Positions 54,827-64,000 of a stretch of DNA of 64,000 nucleotides are shown piece after piece (the first letter of the stretch is position 1; every line of letters begins with the position of its first letter). Source of the stretch: Firmicutes bacterium AM41-11 (GTDB lineage Bacteria > Bacillota_I > Bacilli_A > Erysipelotrichales > Erysipelotrichaceae). The DNA is taken from positions 1 to 64,000 of the forward strand of contig QUIQ01000001.1 in assembly GCA_003480165.1 (NCBI GenBank), given 5' to 3'. The position numbers and the translations under genes are program-made. A model generated the notes under the pieces. That model was not told the DNA's origin and ran no database searches. It was given only the letters and a program-made list of their open reading frames with translations.

Positions 54827-57800
54827 ATGAGAGAACACGATGCATGTGGAATCGGAATGATTTGTAACATCGATGGTCGTAAGACTCATTCGGTCGTTCA
54901 TTCCGCTCTTCAAATTGTAGAAAAATTAGATCATCGTGCAGGTAAAGATGCAAGCGGTAAAGTCGGAGACGGTGTGGGAATTTTATTACAAATTTCTCAT
55001 ACCTTCTTTTCGCATATTGTCGAGTTCCCTTTGCCTTCTGCACGACAGTATGGTGTAGGAATGTTTTTCCTGCCCAACGATTATTTAAAGAAGAATCAAG
55101 CCAAACGTATTTTTTCAACCATTGCGAAAAGCCATGGTTGCCAAGTGCTAGGCTATCGAAAAGTTGACTGTAATCCAGAAATCCTAGGAAAGAAAGCTTT
55201 GGATTGCATGCCAGCCATTGAACAAGTCTTTTTAAGTCGCCCCGAAACATGTAAAACTGATTTCCAATTCGATCAACTTTTATATGTCATTCGAAGAGAA
55301 TTTGAGAAAAGTTCACCAAATACCTATGTTTGTTCCCTTTCTTGTCGAACAATCGTTTATAAAGGAATGTTCTTAGTTAACCAGTTAAGAGAATTCTATA
55401 AAGATTTACAAGATAGTTCTTATCAATCCAGCATTGCGATTGTCCATTCAAGATTTTCAACGAACACAACCCCATCATGGAAAAGAGCCCATCCAAACCG
55501 TATCATTGCCCATAATGGGGAAATCAATACGATTCGTGGAAACATTAAGCGTATGATTGCTCGAGAAGAAAGTATGACTTCTCCATTCTTAGAAAAATAC
55601 AAAGATATCTTATTGCCAGCCATTAACCAGACCGGTTCTGACTCAGCGATGTTAGATAATACCTTAGAGTTTTTAATGATGAATGGCCTACCTTTGGATA
55701 AAGCCGTTATGATCTGTATTCCTGAACCATGGAAACAAGTCCCTTTAAGTCAAGATATTAAAAACTTCTATCATTACTATGCATCCATTATGGAACCATG
55801 GGATGGTCCAGCTGCCGTTATCTTTAGCGATGGAGATAAAGTAGGAGCAACCCTAGATCGAAACGGATTACGTCCTTGCCGTTATTATTTAACGAAAAAC
55901 AACCAATTGATTTTGGCCAGCGAAGTTGGTGTCTTACCAATTAAAGATGATGACATTATTAAAAAAGATCGTCTAAAACCAGGACAAATTCTTTTAGTTG
56001 ATACAAAGAAAAAGAAATTAATTCCAAATGCAGAATTAAAAACCGATTATGCCAGCCAAAATCCATATGGTGAATGGTTGGATCAAAATTTACTTCATTT
56101 AAAGAGTTTGCCTGTCAAAGATAAACGTCCTCATATGTATGATCAATTAGAACGAGATCGTTTATACAAGAACTTTGGTTATACCTATGAAGATATTATG
56201 GACAACATGATTCCTATGATTCAAAGAAAATCCGAACCAATTGGATCAATGGGAACCGATATTCCTCTAGCTGTCATCAGTAATCAACACTATGGTTTAT
56301 TCCATTACTTTAAACAACTCTTTGCCCAGGTAACTAACCCACCAATGGATTCTTTGCGTGAAAAAGTTGTGACCGATACGACTGTATATTTAGGTGGTAC
56401 CGGAAATCTATTGGAAGAAAAACCGGAAAATTGTAAAGTCTTAGAGATCAACAATCCAATTATTGATGAAAGAGATATGCATAAGATTCGTCAATTGAAT
56501 CAAGATGGATTCCACAATGAAACAATTTCGCTACTTTTCTATCGTGGTATGCCTTTAAAAGAAGCTTTGCACCTACTCTTTGTCGAATGTGAAAGAGCGT
56601 ATCATCGCGGTACCAATATATTTATTTTAAGTGACCGAGGTGTAGATGAATACCATATGGCTATTCCAAGCTTATTAGCCGTTAGTGCTTTGGATCAATA
56701 CTTTGTACGTACGAAAAAACGTACCGCAATTTCCATTGTATTGGAATCTGCCGAGCCAAGAGATGTTCATCAATGTGCTTGTTTATTAGGCTATGGTGCA
56801 ACCGCCATTTATCCATATTTGGCACATGAATGCATTCAAGAATTAATTGATAAGAAGATGTTGGATTCTGAACCAATGGCAGCTATTACAGCTTACAACA
56901 ATGCGATTAAAGATGGCATTGTACATATTGCCAGCAAGATGGGGATTTCTACCCTTCAATCGTACCAAAGTGCACAGATTTTTGAGTCCATTGGTTTATC
57001 TCAAGAAGTCGTCGATGAATACTTTACCAATACGGTAAATGAAGTTGGTGGAATCGGTCTAAAAGAAATCGAAGAAGATATCATGTACCATCACGATAAA
57101 GCCTTCGATCCGCTTGGATTATCTATTGATTCAACCTTAGATTCGATTGGATTCCATAAGCAGAGAAACAGTGAAAAAGCCGAAGATCACTTATACAATC
57201 CAAAAACGATTGTCTTGTTACAAAGAGCGACTAGAAATAACGATTACAATTTATTCAAAGAGTATACTAAACGCGTAAACGATGAGAATAAGCCACATAC
57301 TTTACGTTCCAACTTCCGGTTTGTAGCTAAAAATAAACCTATTCCGATTGAAGAAGTTGAACCAGTTAGTGAAATTGTAAAACGTTTTAAAACTGGAGCA
57401 ATGTCTTATGGATCCATTTCTGAAGAAGCTCACACCTGCATGGCCATTGCGATGAACCGCTTAGGTGGTAAATCAAACTCTGGTGAAGGTGGTGAAAAAC
57501 CTGAACGTTATGGAACTGAAAAGAACAGTGCTATCAAACAAGTTGCCAGTGGTCGTTTTGGCGTTACTAGTGAATATCTTGTCAGCGCCAAAGAAATTCA
57601 AATTAAAATGGCGCAAGGGGCAAAACCTGGAGAAGGTGGACATTTACCAGGTAAAAAAGTCTATCCATGGATTGCGAAAAACCGTTATTCAACTCCTGGT
57701 GTAACATTGATTTCACCACCACCACATCACGATATCTACTCCATCGAGGATTTAGCGCAACTGATTTATGACTTAAAGAATGCCAATCCAAAAGCACGAA

Positions 57801-59278
57801 TCTCGGTTAAACTTGTCAGTGAAGCCGGCGTTGGTACTGTTGCATGTGGAGTTGCCAAAGCAGGTAGTCAAGTTATTTTGATTTCAGGTTATGATGGTGG
57901 AACCGGAGCGGCCCCATTATCCAGCATTCATCATGCCGGACTGCCTTGGGAATTAGGTTTGGTTCAAGCCCATCAATCCTTGATTTCGGATGGATTAAGA
58001 CAAAGAGTTGTCATTGAAACCGATGGAAAATTAATGTCAGGTCGAGATGTAGCGATTGCGACAATGTTAGGTGCCGAAGAATTTGGCTTTGCGACTGCCC
58101 CACTTGTAACCATGGGATGTCGTATGATGCGGGTATGTAACTTAGATACTTGTCCATTTGGCATCGCAACACAAAATGAAAAATTGCGGAAGCGTTTTGA
58201 TGGAAAACCCGAATACGTTATGCACTTTATGGAATTCATCGCTCAAGAAGTTCGTGAAATTATGGCAGAATTAGGTTTCCATTCCATTAATGAGATGGTG
58301 GGACGTTCCGATTGTTTGGAAGTACGACATTCATCGAACAAACGACAGAATATGTTAGACTACAAAGCGATTCTTCAAAAACCAGCCAATGTACACTTTG
58401 AAAAAGCTTATGACTTCCATCTAGAGAAAACTTTAGACCAAAAGACTTTAATTCCAGCCTTTGAAAAAGTCTTAAAGGGTTCAAAAGAAAAGGAAGTCAA
58501 TGTAAAAATTTCCAGTACAAACCGTACCGTTGGTACCCAAACTGGTTTTGTGCTAACAAATACGCAACAAGCCTTTGACGATGATGCCTTTATCGTCCAT
58601 GCCCAAGGTGGAGCTGGACAATCCTTTGGAGCCTTCTTACCAAAAGGTTTAACCTTTGAAGTCCAAGGAGATGCCAATGATTATTTTGGAAAAGGCTTAA
58701 GTGGTGGAAAGCTTATCCTTACGCCACCAAAAGCATCAAAACGTAAAGCCGAAGAAAATATCATCGTAGGTAACGTCGCCTTATATGGAGCAACCTCTGG
58801 AGAAGCCTATATTTCTGGTATTGCCGGTGAACGTTTCTGTGTACGAAATTCCGGAGCAACGGCTGTTGTCGAAGGTTGTGGTGACCATGGCTTGGAATAC
58901 ATGACAGGTGGAAAAGTTGTCGTATTAGGTAAAGTTGGTAAAAACTTTGCTGCTGGTATGTCCGGAGGTCTTGCCTATGTTTGGGATAAAGATCACGATT
59001 TATATCTGCAAGTCAATCATGAATTAATTAATCTTGAAATGGTTACATCAAAAACGGATAAAGAAGAGTTATATGCCCTTCTACAGAAACATAAAGATTA
59101 CACCAATTCCGCAATCGCAAGTGAAATCTTAGCCGATTACGAAAACAATTTAAAACACTTTAAAAAGATCATGCCAAAAGATTATGCCAAGATTCATGCT
59201 TTGATCAAAGAATATACAGATAAAGGCTATAATGCCCAAGAAGCTCAAATGAAAGCCTTTGAGTTTCTCTATTCCTAA
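54827..59278 (+). CDS. gltB: Glutamate synthase large subunit
   Basis: A 1483-residue GOGAT that transfers the glutamine amide to 2-oxoglutarate to give two glutamates. The N-terminal amidotransferase cysteine is Cys7 (REHDACGIGMI), after a propeptide-like stretch of six residues. Central and FMN domains follow (GAMSYGSISEEAHTCMAIAMNRLGGKSNSGEGGE, GGHLPGKKVYPWIAKNR, SGYDGGTGAAPLSSI). The [3Fe-4S] cysteines are in CRMMRVCNLDTCPFG. The C-terminal beta-helix repeats (GGAGQSFGAF, DYFGKGLSGGKL, GATSGEAYISG, GGKVVVLGKVGKNFAAGMSGG) are present. ATG 54827 fits the AGAGAGGAA site better than 54821. Slightly shorter than enteric GltB. Confidence 0.97.
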   Translation: MREHDACGIGMICNIDGRKTHSVVHSALQIVEKLDHRAGKDASGKVGDGVGILLQISHTFFSHIVEFPLPSARQYGVGMFFLPNDYLKKNQAKRIFSTIAKSHGCQVLGYRKVDCNPEILGKKALDCMPAIEQVFLSRPETCKTDFQFDQLLYVIRREFEKSSPNTYVCSLSCRTIVYKGMFLVNQLREFYKDLQDSSYQSSIAIVHSRFSTNTTPSWKRAHPNRIIAHNGEINTIRGNIKRMIAREESMTSPFLEKYKDILLPAINQTGSDSAMLDNTLEFLMMNGLPLDKAVMICIPEPWKQVPLSQDIKNFYHYYASIMEPWDGPAAVIFSDGDKVGATLDRNGLRPCRYYLTKNNQLILASEVGVLPIKDDDIIKKDRLKPGQILLVDTKKKKLIPNAELKTDYASQNPYGEWLDQNLLHLKSLPVKDKRPHMYDQLERDRLYKNFGYTYEDIMDNMIPMIQRKSEPIGSMGTDIPLAVISNQHYGLFHYFKQLFAQVTNPPMDSLREKVVTDTTVYLGGTGNLLEEKPENCKVLEINNPIIDERDMHKIRQLNQDGFHNETISLLFYRGMPLKEALHLLFVECERAYHRGTNIFILSDRGVDEYHMAIPSLLAVSALDQYFVRTKKRTAISIVLESAEPRDVHQCACLLGYGATAIYPYLAHECIQELIDKKMLDSEPMAAITAYNNAIKDGIVHIASKMGISTLQSYQSAQIFESIGLSQEVVDEYFTNTVNEVGGIGLKEIEEDIMYHHDKAFDPLGLSIDSTLDSIGFHKQRNSEKAEDHLYNPKTIVLLQRATRNNDYNLFKEYTKRVNDENKPHTLRSNFRFVAKNKPIPIEEVEPVSEIVKRFKTGAMSYGSISEEAHTCMAIAMNRLGGKSNSGEGGEKPERYGTEKNSAIKQVASGRFGVTSEYLVSAKEIQIKMAQGAKPGEGGHLPGKKVYPWIAKNRYSTPGVTLISPPPHHDIYSIEDLAQLIYDLKNANPKARISVKLVSEAGVGTVACGVAKAGSQVILISGYDGGTGAAPLSSIHHAGLPWELGLVQAHQSLISDGLRQRVVIETDGKLMSGRDVAIATMLGAEEFGFATAPLVTMGCRMMRVCNLDTCPFGIATQNEKLRKRFDGKPEYVMHFMEFIAQEVREIMAELGFHSINEMVGRSDCLEVRHSSNKRQNMLDYKAILQKPANVHFEKAYDFHLEKTLDQKTLIPAFEKVLKGSKEKEVNVKISSTNRTVGTQTGFVLTNTQQAFDDDAFIVHAQGGAGQSFGAFLPKGLTFEVQGDANDYFGKGLSGGKLILTPPKASKRKAEENIIVGNVALYGATSGEAYISGIAGERFCVRNSGATAVVEGCGDHGLEYMTGGKVVVLGKVGKNFAAGMSGGLAYVWDKDHDLYLQVNHELINLEMVTSKTDKEELYALLQKHKDYTNSAIASEILADYENNLKHFKKIMPKDYAKIHALIKEYTDKGYNAQEAQMKAFEFLYS

Positions 59279-59289
59279 GGAGGTAAAAC

Positions 59290-60747
59290 ATGGGAAAACC
59301 AACAGGATTTTTAGAATATGAACGGGTTTCTAATACATGGATGGAACCCTCCAAACGAATGGAGTCTTTCGAAGAATTTCAAATTCCATTAGATGAAAAA
59401 CAAAGACGCCAACAAGCCAGCCGTTGTATGAATTGTGGCGTACCTTATTGCCAGTCCGCTATTGAGTTAAAAGGGATGGTCACAGGCTGTCCTTTACATA
59501 ACTTAATTCCGGAATGGAATGATGCCATTTATCGTGGATACGATAAAATCGCCTTTGACCGTCTATTGAAAGTAAATCCTTTTCCAGAATTTACCGGACG
59601 TGTCTGCCCTGCCCTTTGCGAAAAAGCATGTTTAAATGGTTTAGATGGGCAAAGTGTTTCCATTCATGATAATGAGAAATACATCATTGAAATAGCTTAT
59701 CAAAAAGGTTGGATGAAAGCCCAAATACCAACCGTGCGCACCGATCGAAAAATTGCGATTATCGGTAGTGGTCCCGCTGGATTAAGTACAGCCTATTTGT
59801 TGAACCAAAGAGGCCATTCGGTAACCGTTTATGAAAAAGAAGACCAACCCGGTGGTTTATTGATGTACGGTATTCCAAATATGAAATTGAATAAAACCTT
59901 CGTAGAAAGAAGAATTGTTCTTTTAAAACAAGAAGGCATTAAATTTGTATGTAATACCGAAGTTGGAAAAGATATTACCCGTAAAGACTTAGAAAAAGAA
60001 TATGATGCCATTATCTTATGCGTTGGCTCTAAAACACCAAGAGATCTGAACTGTAAGAATCGCAATTGTGAAGGCGTTTATTTTGCCGTAGATTTCTTGA
60101 CTAAAAACACCAAACATTTATTAAATGACAAAGAAGCATATATCAACACGAAGAATAAAAACGTAGTTGTTGTTGGTGGTGGAGATACCGGAAATGACTG
60201 TGTAGGTACATGTATGCGACATGGAGCAAAATCGGTTATTCAATTGGAAATGATGCCAAAAGCACCCGATGAAAGATTAGAATCTAATCCATGGCCAGAA
60301 TGGCCTAAGGTTTGTAAGACCGATTATGGCCAACAAGAAGTCATTGCCAAATTTGGTCATGATCCAAGAATTTATTCTACAACGGTTAAAGAATGTATCG
60401 CTAAAGATGGTCATTTGAAACAAATCAAAACCGTTCAAGTTGGATTTGTCGATGGAAAACTCACCGAAGTCAAAGGATCGGAACAAATCTTAGATTGTGA
60501 TGTACTTTTAATTGCAGCCGGATTTGTGGGTGTCGAAAAGACAATAAAAGAAGATTTCCAATTAGAATGTACAGCCCGAAATGTATTTAAGGCAGACGAA
60601 AAATTCCAAACGAAAGCCGACAAGATTTTTGTTGCCGGTGACTGCCATCGTGGTCAGTCTTTAGTTGTTTGGGCTATTGCTGAAGGTAAAAAAGCAGCTG
60701 AAATGACGGATAAATTCTTAATGGGATATTCTTCCATTCAAAGTTAA
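59290..60747 (+). CDS. gltD: Glutamate synthase small subunit
   Basis: A 485-residue partner that takes electrons from NAD(P)H to the large subunit. The N-terminal Fe-S motifs are CMNCGVPYCQSAIELKGMVTGCPLHNLIPEWND and RVCPALCEKACLNG. The FAD fold is IAIIGSGPAGLSTAYLLNQRG, the NAD(P) fold VVVGGGDTGNDCVGTCMRHGA, and the C-terminal FAD contact KIFVAGDCHRGQSLVVWAIAEGKKAA. It begins 11 bases after gltB with AAGGAGG. The length is typical of the non-fused bacterial GltD. Confidence 0.97.
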   Translation: MGKPTGFLEYERVSNTWMEPSKRMESFEEFQIPLDEKQRRQQASRCMNCGVPYCQSAIELKGMVTGCPLHNLIPEWNDAIYRGYDKIAFDRLLKVNPFPEFTGRVCPALCEKACLNGLDGQSVSIHDNEKYIIEIAYQKGWMKAQIPTVRTDRKIAIIGSGPAGLSTAYLLNQRGHSVTVYEKEDQPGGLLMYGIPNMKLNKTFVERRIVLLKQEGIKFVCNTEVGKDITRKDLEKEYDAIILCVGSKTPRDLNCKNRNCEGVYFAVDFLTKNTKHLLNDKEAYINTKNKNVVVVGGGDTGNDCVGTCMRHGAKSVIQLEMMPKAPDERLESNPWPEWPKVCKTDYGQQEVIAKFGHDPRIYSTTVKECIAKDGHLKQIKTVQVGFVDGKLTEVKGSEQILDCDVLLIAAGFVGVEKTIKEDFQLECTARNVFKADEKFQTKADKIFVAGDCHRGQSLVVWAIAEGKKAAEMTDKFLMGYSSIQS

Positions 60748-60794
60748 AGTTCGATGGATTTAGATGCAGATAATGCATGTTTAGGAGGTTTTAT

Positions 60795-61238
60795 ATGGTA
60801 GGAATAATTTTGACAGGACACGGTCAATTTGCGGATGGCTTAACAAGTTCAGTAGATTTGATTGCAGGTCATCAAAAAGACTATGTAGTCGTAAATTTTG
60901 AACATGAAGTAGATGAATTAACGAACGATTTAAATGCTGCATTTCATCAATTACAAGATTGCGATGGCATTATCGTCTTTACCGATTTACAAGGGGGTTC
61001 ACCATTTAAAACAGCTGTAGAATTATCTGTAAGCCGTGAAAATGTAGAAATCATTGCCGGAACAAACTTGCCAATGTTGGCAGAAGTTATTATGGCTAGA
61101 TCTATGGGATTAGACTTGGATACATTAGCTAGTATGGCTGTTAATACCGGAAAAGATCAAGTAACTCGTTTTGAATTGGCTTCTATTATGGGAGATGACC
61201 AAGACGAAGATAACGAAGATTTTTCAAACGGAATCTAA
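60795..61238 (+). CDS. Stand-alone PTS mannose-family EIIA
   Basis: A 147-residue EIIA of the mannose/fructose/N-acetylgalactosamine family. The phospho-histidine is in ILTGHGQFADGL at the N terminus; VFTDLQGGSPFKTAVELS and the EIIAGTNLPMLAEVIMARSMG block are standard (the latter is the EIIA-Man signature). The C terminus ends in an acidic tail (DDQDEDNEDFSNG). No EIIB, IIC or IID gene is nearby. AGGAGG precedes ATG 60795; the first ATG of the frame (60777) lies upstream of this site. It follows gltD by 47 bases on the same strand and is closed by a terminator, so it may be co-transcribed with the glutamate-synthase operon. Confidence 0.9.
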   Translation: MVGIILTGHGQFADGLTSSVDLIAGHQKDYVVVNFEHEVDELTNDLNAAFHQLQDCDGIIVFTDLQGGSPFKTAVELSVSRENVEIIAGTNLPMLAEVIMARSMGLDLDTLASMAVNTGKDQVTRFELASIMGDDQDEDNEDFSNGI

Positions 61239-61265
61239 CGTACTTGATTAAAAAAACTAAAAAAG

Positions 61266-61307
61266 GACCGATTTTAATCTTTTCGCATCTGAATATCGGT
61301 CTTTTTT
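61266..61307 (+). terminator. Terminator of the nitrogen operon
   Basis: GACCGAT (61266-61272) with ATCGGTC (61295-61301), a 22-base loop that can form extra pairs, then six T. Confidence 0.75.
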
Positions 61308-61326
61308 AGTGCTCAACTCCCTATTC

Positions 61327-61353
61327 AAAAAAAAGAGAGCTATCGGCTCTCTT
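61327..61353 (-). terminator. Terminator of the aminotransferase gene
   Basis: AAGAGAGC/GCTCTCTT (61333-61340 with 61346-61353) overlaps the stop codon; followed on the minus strand by eight T. Confidence 0.85.
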
Positions 61354-62527
61354 CTAAGTATCTACGCATAGTTCGTGTATGAAGACCACCACGTAAGGCT
61401 AATAAAGCTTCTAAAAGCACTTGGCGTGGACAAGCTACATTCATACGTACAAAATTCTTTCCAGAAGGACCAAACTCACTTCCCTTTGATAAGAAAATTC
61501 CTTCTTTGCTACGTAGTAAATCACAAACACCATCTACATTTTCAGTAAATTCCGAAAAATCAATCCATAATAAATAAGTAGCTAAGGAAGAAACCACATG
61601 AATTTCTGGAATGGATTCCTTAATAAATTCAGTGGCAATCTTTTTGTTTTCGGCAACATAAGCATTCATGGCATCGAGCCATTCTTGTCCATCTTCAAAA
61701 GCCGCAATAGAAGCATGCGCATTTAAGTAATCAGGATCAGTAATCATCGCTTGCGCAAAAGCTGTTTTGGCCTTTGCACAAAGATCTCCATTTGGAATGA
61801 TGGCACAAGCGCTGGATAAGCCAGGAATATTAAAGGCTTTGGTTGCAGAAACAAGCGTAATACTATTATTCCAACAAGTATCATTGACTTTCATAAAAGG
61901 CATATAAGTAAATCCAGGTTGCACAATATCAGCATGGATTTCGTCACTAACGACAAGTACATGATATTTATCACAAAGATTTCCAATTTGTTCTAAGTCT
62001 GCTTTATCCCATAAATTACCAGTTGGATTATGGGGGTTGCATAAAATCATCATCGTAGTTTTCGGATTCGATAACTTTTGTTCTAGATCATTAAAATCAA
62101 TAGAATAAGCCCCATTGATATAGAGTAAGGGATTGGTTTGCACATAGCGACCATTGCGTTCAATCAAATGATAAAACATATGATAAACCGGTTCCATCAC
62201 TAAGACATTTTCCCCTGGTGCAGTAAAGCGTTGAATCATTACATTTAAGGCAGGTAAAACGCCGGTCACATACTGCATGCTGTTCTTTTCAAAACCAATG
62301 CCATGTCTTTGCAGCCACCATTTTTGAATCGATGTATAAAAACGATTTGGTAAAAGTGTATAGCCATAAATATTATAGTCACATCGATCATGTACAACTT
62401 CTTGAATCGATGGGGATACTTGGAAATCCATATCTGCTACCCACATTGGGTATTTTACCATCGCTGTATCCCATTTAAGAGAATCTGTTTCTCGACGATC
62501 TGTCGAATAATCAAAATCAAATTTCAT
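61340..62527 (-). CDS. patB: PLP-dependent aminotransferase / cystathionine beta-lyase, MalY/PatB family
   Basis: A 395-residue fold-type I PLP enzyme of the MalY/PatB group, which cleaves C-S bonds of cystathionine or cysteine conjugates. Family blocks are DFDYSTDRRETDSLKWD at the start, MWVADMDF, the PLP phosphate region VTGVLPALNVMIQRF, LCNPHNPTGN, SDEIHADIV and the Schiff-base lysine in LVSATKAFNIPGL. MNVACPRQVLLEAL closes the active site. The longest frame begins at 62542, but AGGTGATG marks ATG 62525-62527. A single gene with its own terminator. Substrate specificity (Met biosynthesis or sulfur salvage) cannot be fixed from sequence. Confidence 0.9.
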   Translation of the reverse strand: MKFDFDYSTDRRETDSLKWDTAMVKYPMWVADMDFQVSPSIQEVVHDRCDYNIYGYTLLPNRFYTSIQKWWLQRHGIGFEKNSMQYVTGVLPALNVMIQRFTAPGENVLVMEPVYHMFYHLIERNGRYVQTNPLLYINGAYSIDFNDLEQKLSNPKTTMMILCNPHNPTGNLWDKADLEQIGNLCDKYHVLVVSDEIHADIVQPGFTYMPFMKVNDTCWNNSITLVSATKAFNIPGLSSACAIIPNGDLCAKAKTAFAQAMITDPDYLNAHASIAAFEDGQEWLDAMNAYVAENKKIATEFIKESIPEIHVVSSLATYLLWIDFSEFTENVDGVCDLLRSKEGIFLSKGSEFGPSGKNFVRMNVACPRQVLLEALLALRGGLHTRTMRRYLEESR

Positions 62528-62575
62528 AAACATCACCTGCACCTATTCTACCATATTAAATAAACGATTTATATC

Positions 62576-62621
62576 TTAAAAAAGACTCTTCTGAATCTAA
62601 ATACAGATAAGAAGAGTCTTT
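62576..62621 (-). terminator. Terminator of the PPDK gene
   Basis: A 12-bp stem AAAGACTCTTCT/AGAAGAGTCTTT (62581-62592 with 62610-62621), followed on the minus strand by five T. Confidence 0.85.
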
Positions 62622-62631
62622 AATCTTTTCA

Positions 62632-64000
62632 TTATTTGCTGGATTTAATCGCAGCTTGCGCAGCAGCTAAACGAGCAATTGGTACACGGAATGGTGAACA
62701 AGAAACATAATTCAAACCAACGTTATGGCAGAATTCAATACTTGCTGGATCTCCACCATGTTCTCCACAGATACCTAATTTAATATCAGGTCGCGTTTCA
62801 CGTCCTGCTTTGGCAGCCATTTTAATCAACTTACCAACACCTTTTTGATCTAAGTGGGCAAATGGGTCTTGTTCAAAAATGTTCTTTGCATAGTAGTCTT
62901 GTAAGAATCCACCTGCATCATCACGTGAGAAGCCAAATGTCATTTGTGTCAAGTCATTCGTTCCAAATGAGAAGAATTCAGCTTCTTGGGCAATTTCATC
63001 AGCTAATAGAGCCGCACGAGGAATTTCAATCATGGTTCCAACATGATATTTCATATCAATTGAACTTTCGGCAATAATCTTGTCAGCCATTTCTTTTACG
63101 ACATTCTTTACATAACGAAGTTCAGCTACATCCCCTACTAATGGAATCATAATTTCTGGTTGAATGGTCCATTCTGGATGTTTAGTCTGTACACTAAGTG
63201 CAGCTTGAATAACGGCAGTTGTTTGCATTTCCGCAATTTCCGGATAAGAAATAGCTAAACGACATCCACGATGCCCCATCATAGGGTTAAATTCATGAAG
63301 ACTGGCAATGACTGCTTTTAAGTCATCCAAAGGAATGTTCATATCTTTAGCCAATTGGGCAATATCATAAGAACTTGTAGGTAAGAATTCATGTAGAGGT
63401 GGATCCAAATAACGAATCGTTACTGGAAGACCTTGCATGGCTTCATAAATATTTTCAAAATCGCCTTGTTGCATTGGCAAGATTTTTGCCAGAGCTTTAC
63501 GACGTTGATCTTCAGTTTTAGAAACAATCATCTCACGTACCGCTTTAATACGATCTCCTTCGAAGAACATATGTTCGGTACGAACAAGTCCAATACCCTC
63601 AGCCCCAAAGTTATATGCTTGTTTCGCATCACGTGGCGTATCTGCATTGGTACGAATCATCAAAGTACGACGTTGATCAGCCCATGCCATAAAGCGTTCG
63701 AAGTTACCACTGATTGAAACTGGGACTGTTTTAATTTCTTCACCGTATACATTACCAGTAGATCCATCCACACTAATTACATCACCACGGTTATATTGTT
63801 TGCCATCAATGACGAAATAACCTTGGTCTTCATGCATTTCAATAGCACTACATCCAGCTACGCAGCAAGCACCCATACCACGAGCAACAACAGCTGCGTG
63901 ACTTGTCATACCACCACGAACAGTTAAGATAGCCTCTGAAACATGCATACCTTCAATATCTTCTGGACTTGTTTCCAAACGAACTAAGATAACTTTAATT
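62632..64000 (-). CDS. ppdK: Pyruvate, phosphate dikinase, C-terminal part (gene runs off the window)
   Basis: 456 residues of a normally ~875-residue enzyme that interconverts pyruvate, ATP and phosphate with PEP, AMP and pyrophosphate. The swivelling phospho-histidine lies in LTVRGGMTSHAAVVARGMG. The PEP/pyruvate barrel follows, with GIGLVRTEHMFF, LDPPLHEFLP, MMGHRGCRLAISYPEI, EIMIPLVG, MIEIPRAALLADEIA, FFSFGTNDLTQMTFGFSRDD and the catalytic cysteine in KLGICGEHGGDPASI. The frame is open to base 64000 on the minus strand, so the N-terminal nucleotide-binding domain lies outside. PPDK fits a PPi-linked glycolysis in anaerobic Firmicutes. Confidence 0.97.
   Translation of the reverse strand, partial: IKVILVRLETSPEDIEGMHVSEAILTVRGGMTSHAAVVARGMGACCVAGCSAIEMHEDQGYFVIDGKQYNRGDVISVDGSTGNVYGEEIKTVPVSISGNFERFMAWADQRRTLMIRTNADTPRDAKQAYNFGAEGIGLVRTEHMFFEGDRIKAVREMIVSKTEDQRRKALAKILPMQQGDFENIYEAMQGLPVTIRYLDPPLHEFLPTSSYDIAQLAKDMNIPLDDLKAVIASLHEFNPMMGHRGCRLAISYPEIAEMQTTAVIQAALSVQTKHPEWTIQPEIMIPLVGDVAELRYVKNVVKEMADKIIAESSIDMKYHVGTMIEIPRAALLADEIAQEAEFFSFGTNDLTQMTFGFSRDDAGGFLQDYYAKNIFEQDPFAHLDQKGVGKLIKMAAKAGRETRPDIKLGICGEHGGDPASIEFCHNVGLNYVSCSPFRVPIARLAAAQAAIKSSK

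Overview
The window is chromosomal DNA from a low-GC, anaerobic, gut-type Firmicute. The best guess is class Erysipelotrichia (Holdemanella/Catenibacterium-like). This is inferred from codon use, TTGACA/TATAAT promoters with strong AGGAGG ribosome sites, a cmk-der-gpsA-HU block, PTS sugar uptake, type III glutamine synthetases, a GltA/NfnA-like pair and PPDK. No rRNA, tRNA or CRISPR array was seen.

Layout. 1-5.3 kb: accessory DNA with an Rpn-type nuclease tail, an AT-rich non-coding stretch, a repeated hairpin unit flanking a GNAT/GyrI-like pair, a secreted protein cut short by a nonsense codon, a DUF4230 protein with a 27-residue membrane microprotein, and an SdpI-like protein. 5.3-15.2 kb: a MATE exporter and a long leftward operon. 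The operon holds a cellobiose-type PTS IIC, a LicR-type regulator, a GH4 phospho-glycosidase, IIB, IIA, two orphan RarA C-terminal-like proteins, DeoD and DeoB. 15.2-25.1 kb: two hybrid histidine kinases. The upstream one is broken, and a ~5.95 kb G+C-richer island (two-component system, ABC exporter, frameshifted DUF6061 relic) sits inside its last receiver domain. 25.3-43.4 kb: mostly leftward housekeeping genes (gpsA, der, cmk, efp, ppk, ppx, NfnAB-like pair) and an AI-2E/WYL/DUF2779/zinc-phospholipase operon. 43.6-61.3 kb: pyrG and a nitrogen-assimilation cluster. 61.3-64 kb: a C-S lyase-type aminotransferase and the C-terminal part of PPDK.

The nitrogen cluster is the most coherent system. 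A short GSI (glnA) is followed by an ANTAR-domain antiterminator gene. Divergent from them is a GSIII-asnB-gltB-gltD-EIIA(Man) unit. Its leader carries a strong intrinsic terminator whose 5' arm can instead fold into a small hairpin with a hexaloop that has A at position 1 and G at position 4, the hallmark of ANTAR RNA targets. I infer that the ANTAR protein controls read-through into this operon. A second GSIII (45.3 kb) has no such leader.

Translation starts were moved inward from the longest open frame wherever a good ribosome site and family alignment pointed to an internal ATG/GTG; this is stated per gene.
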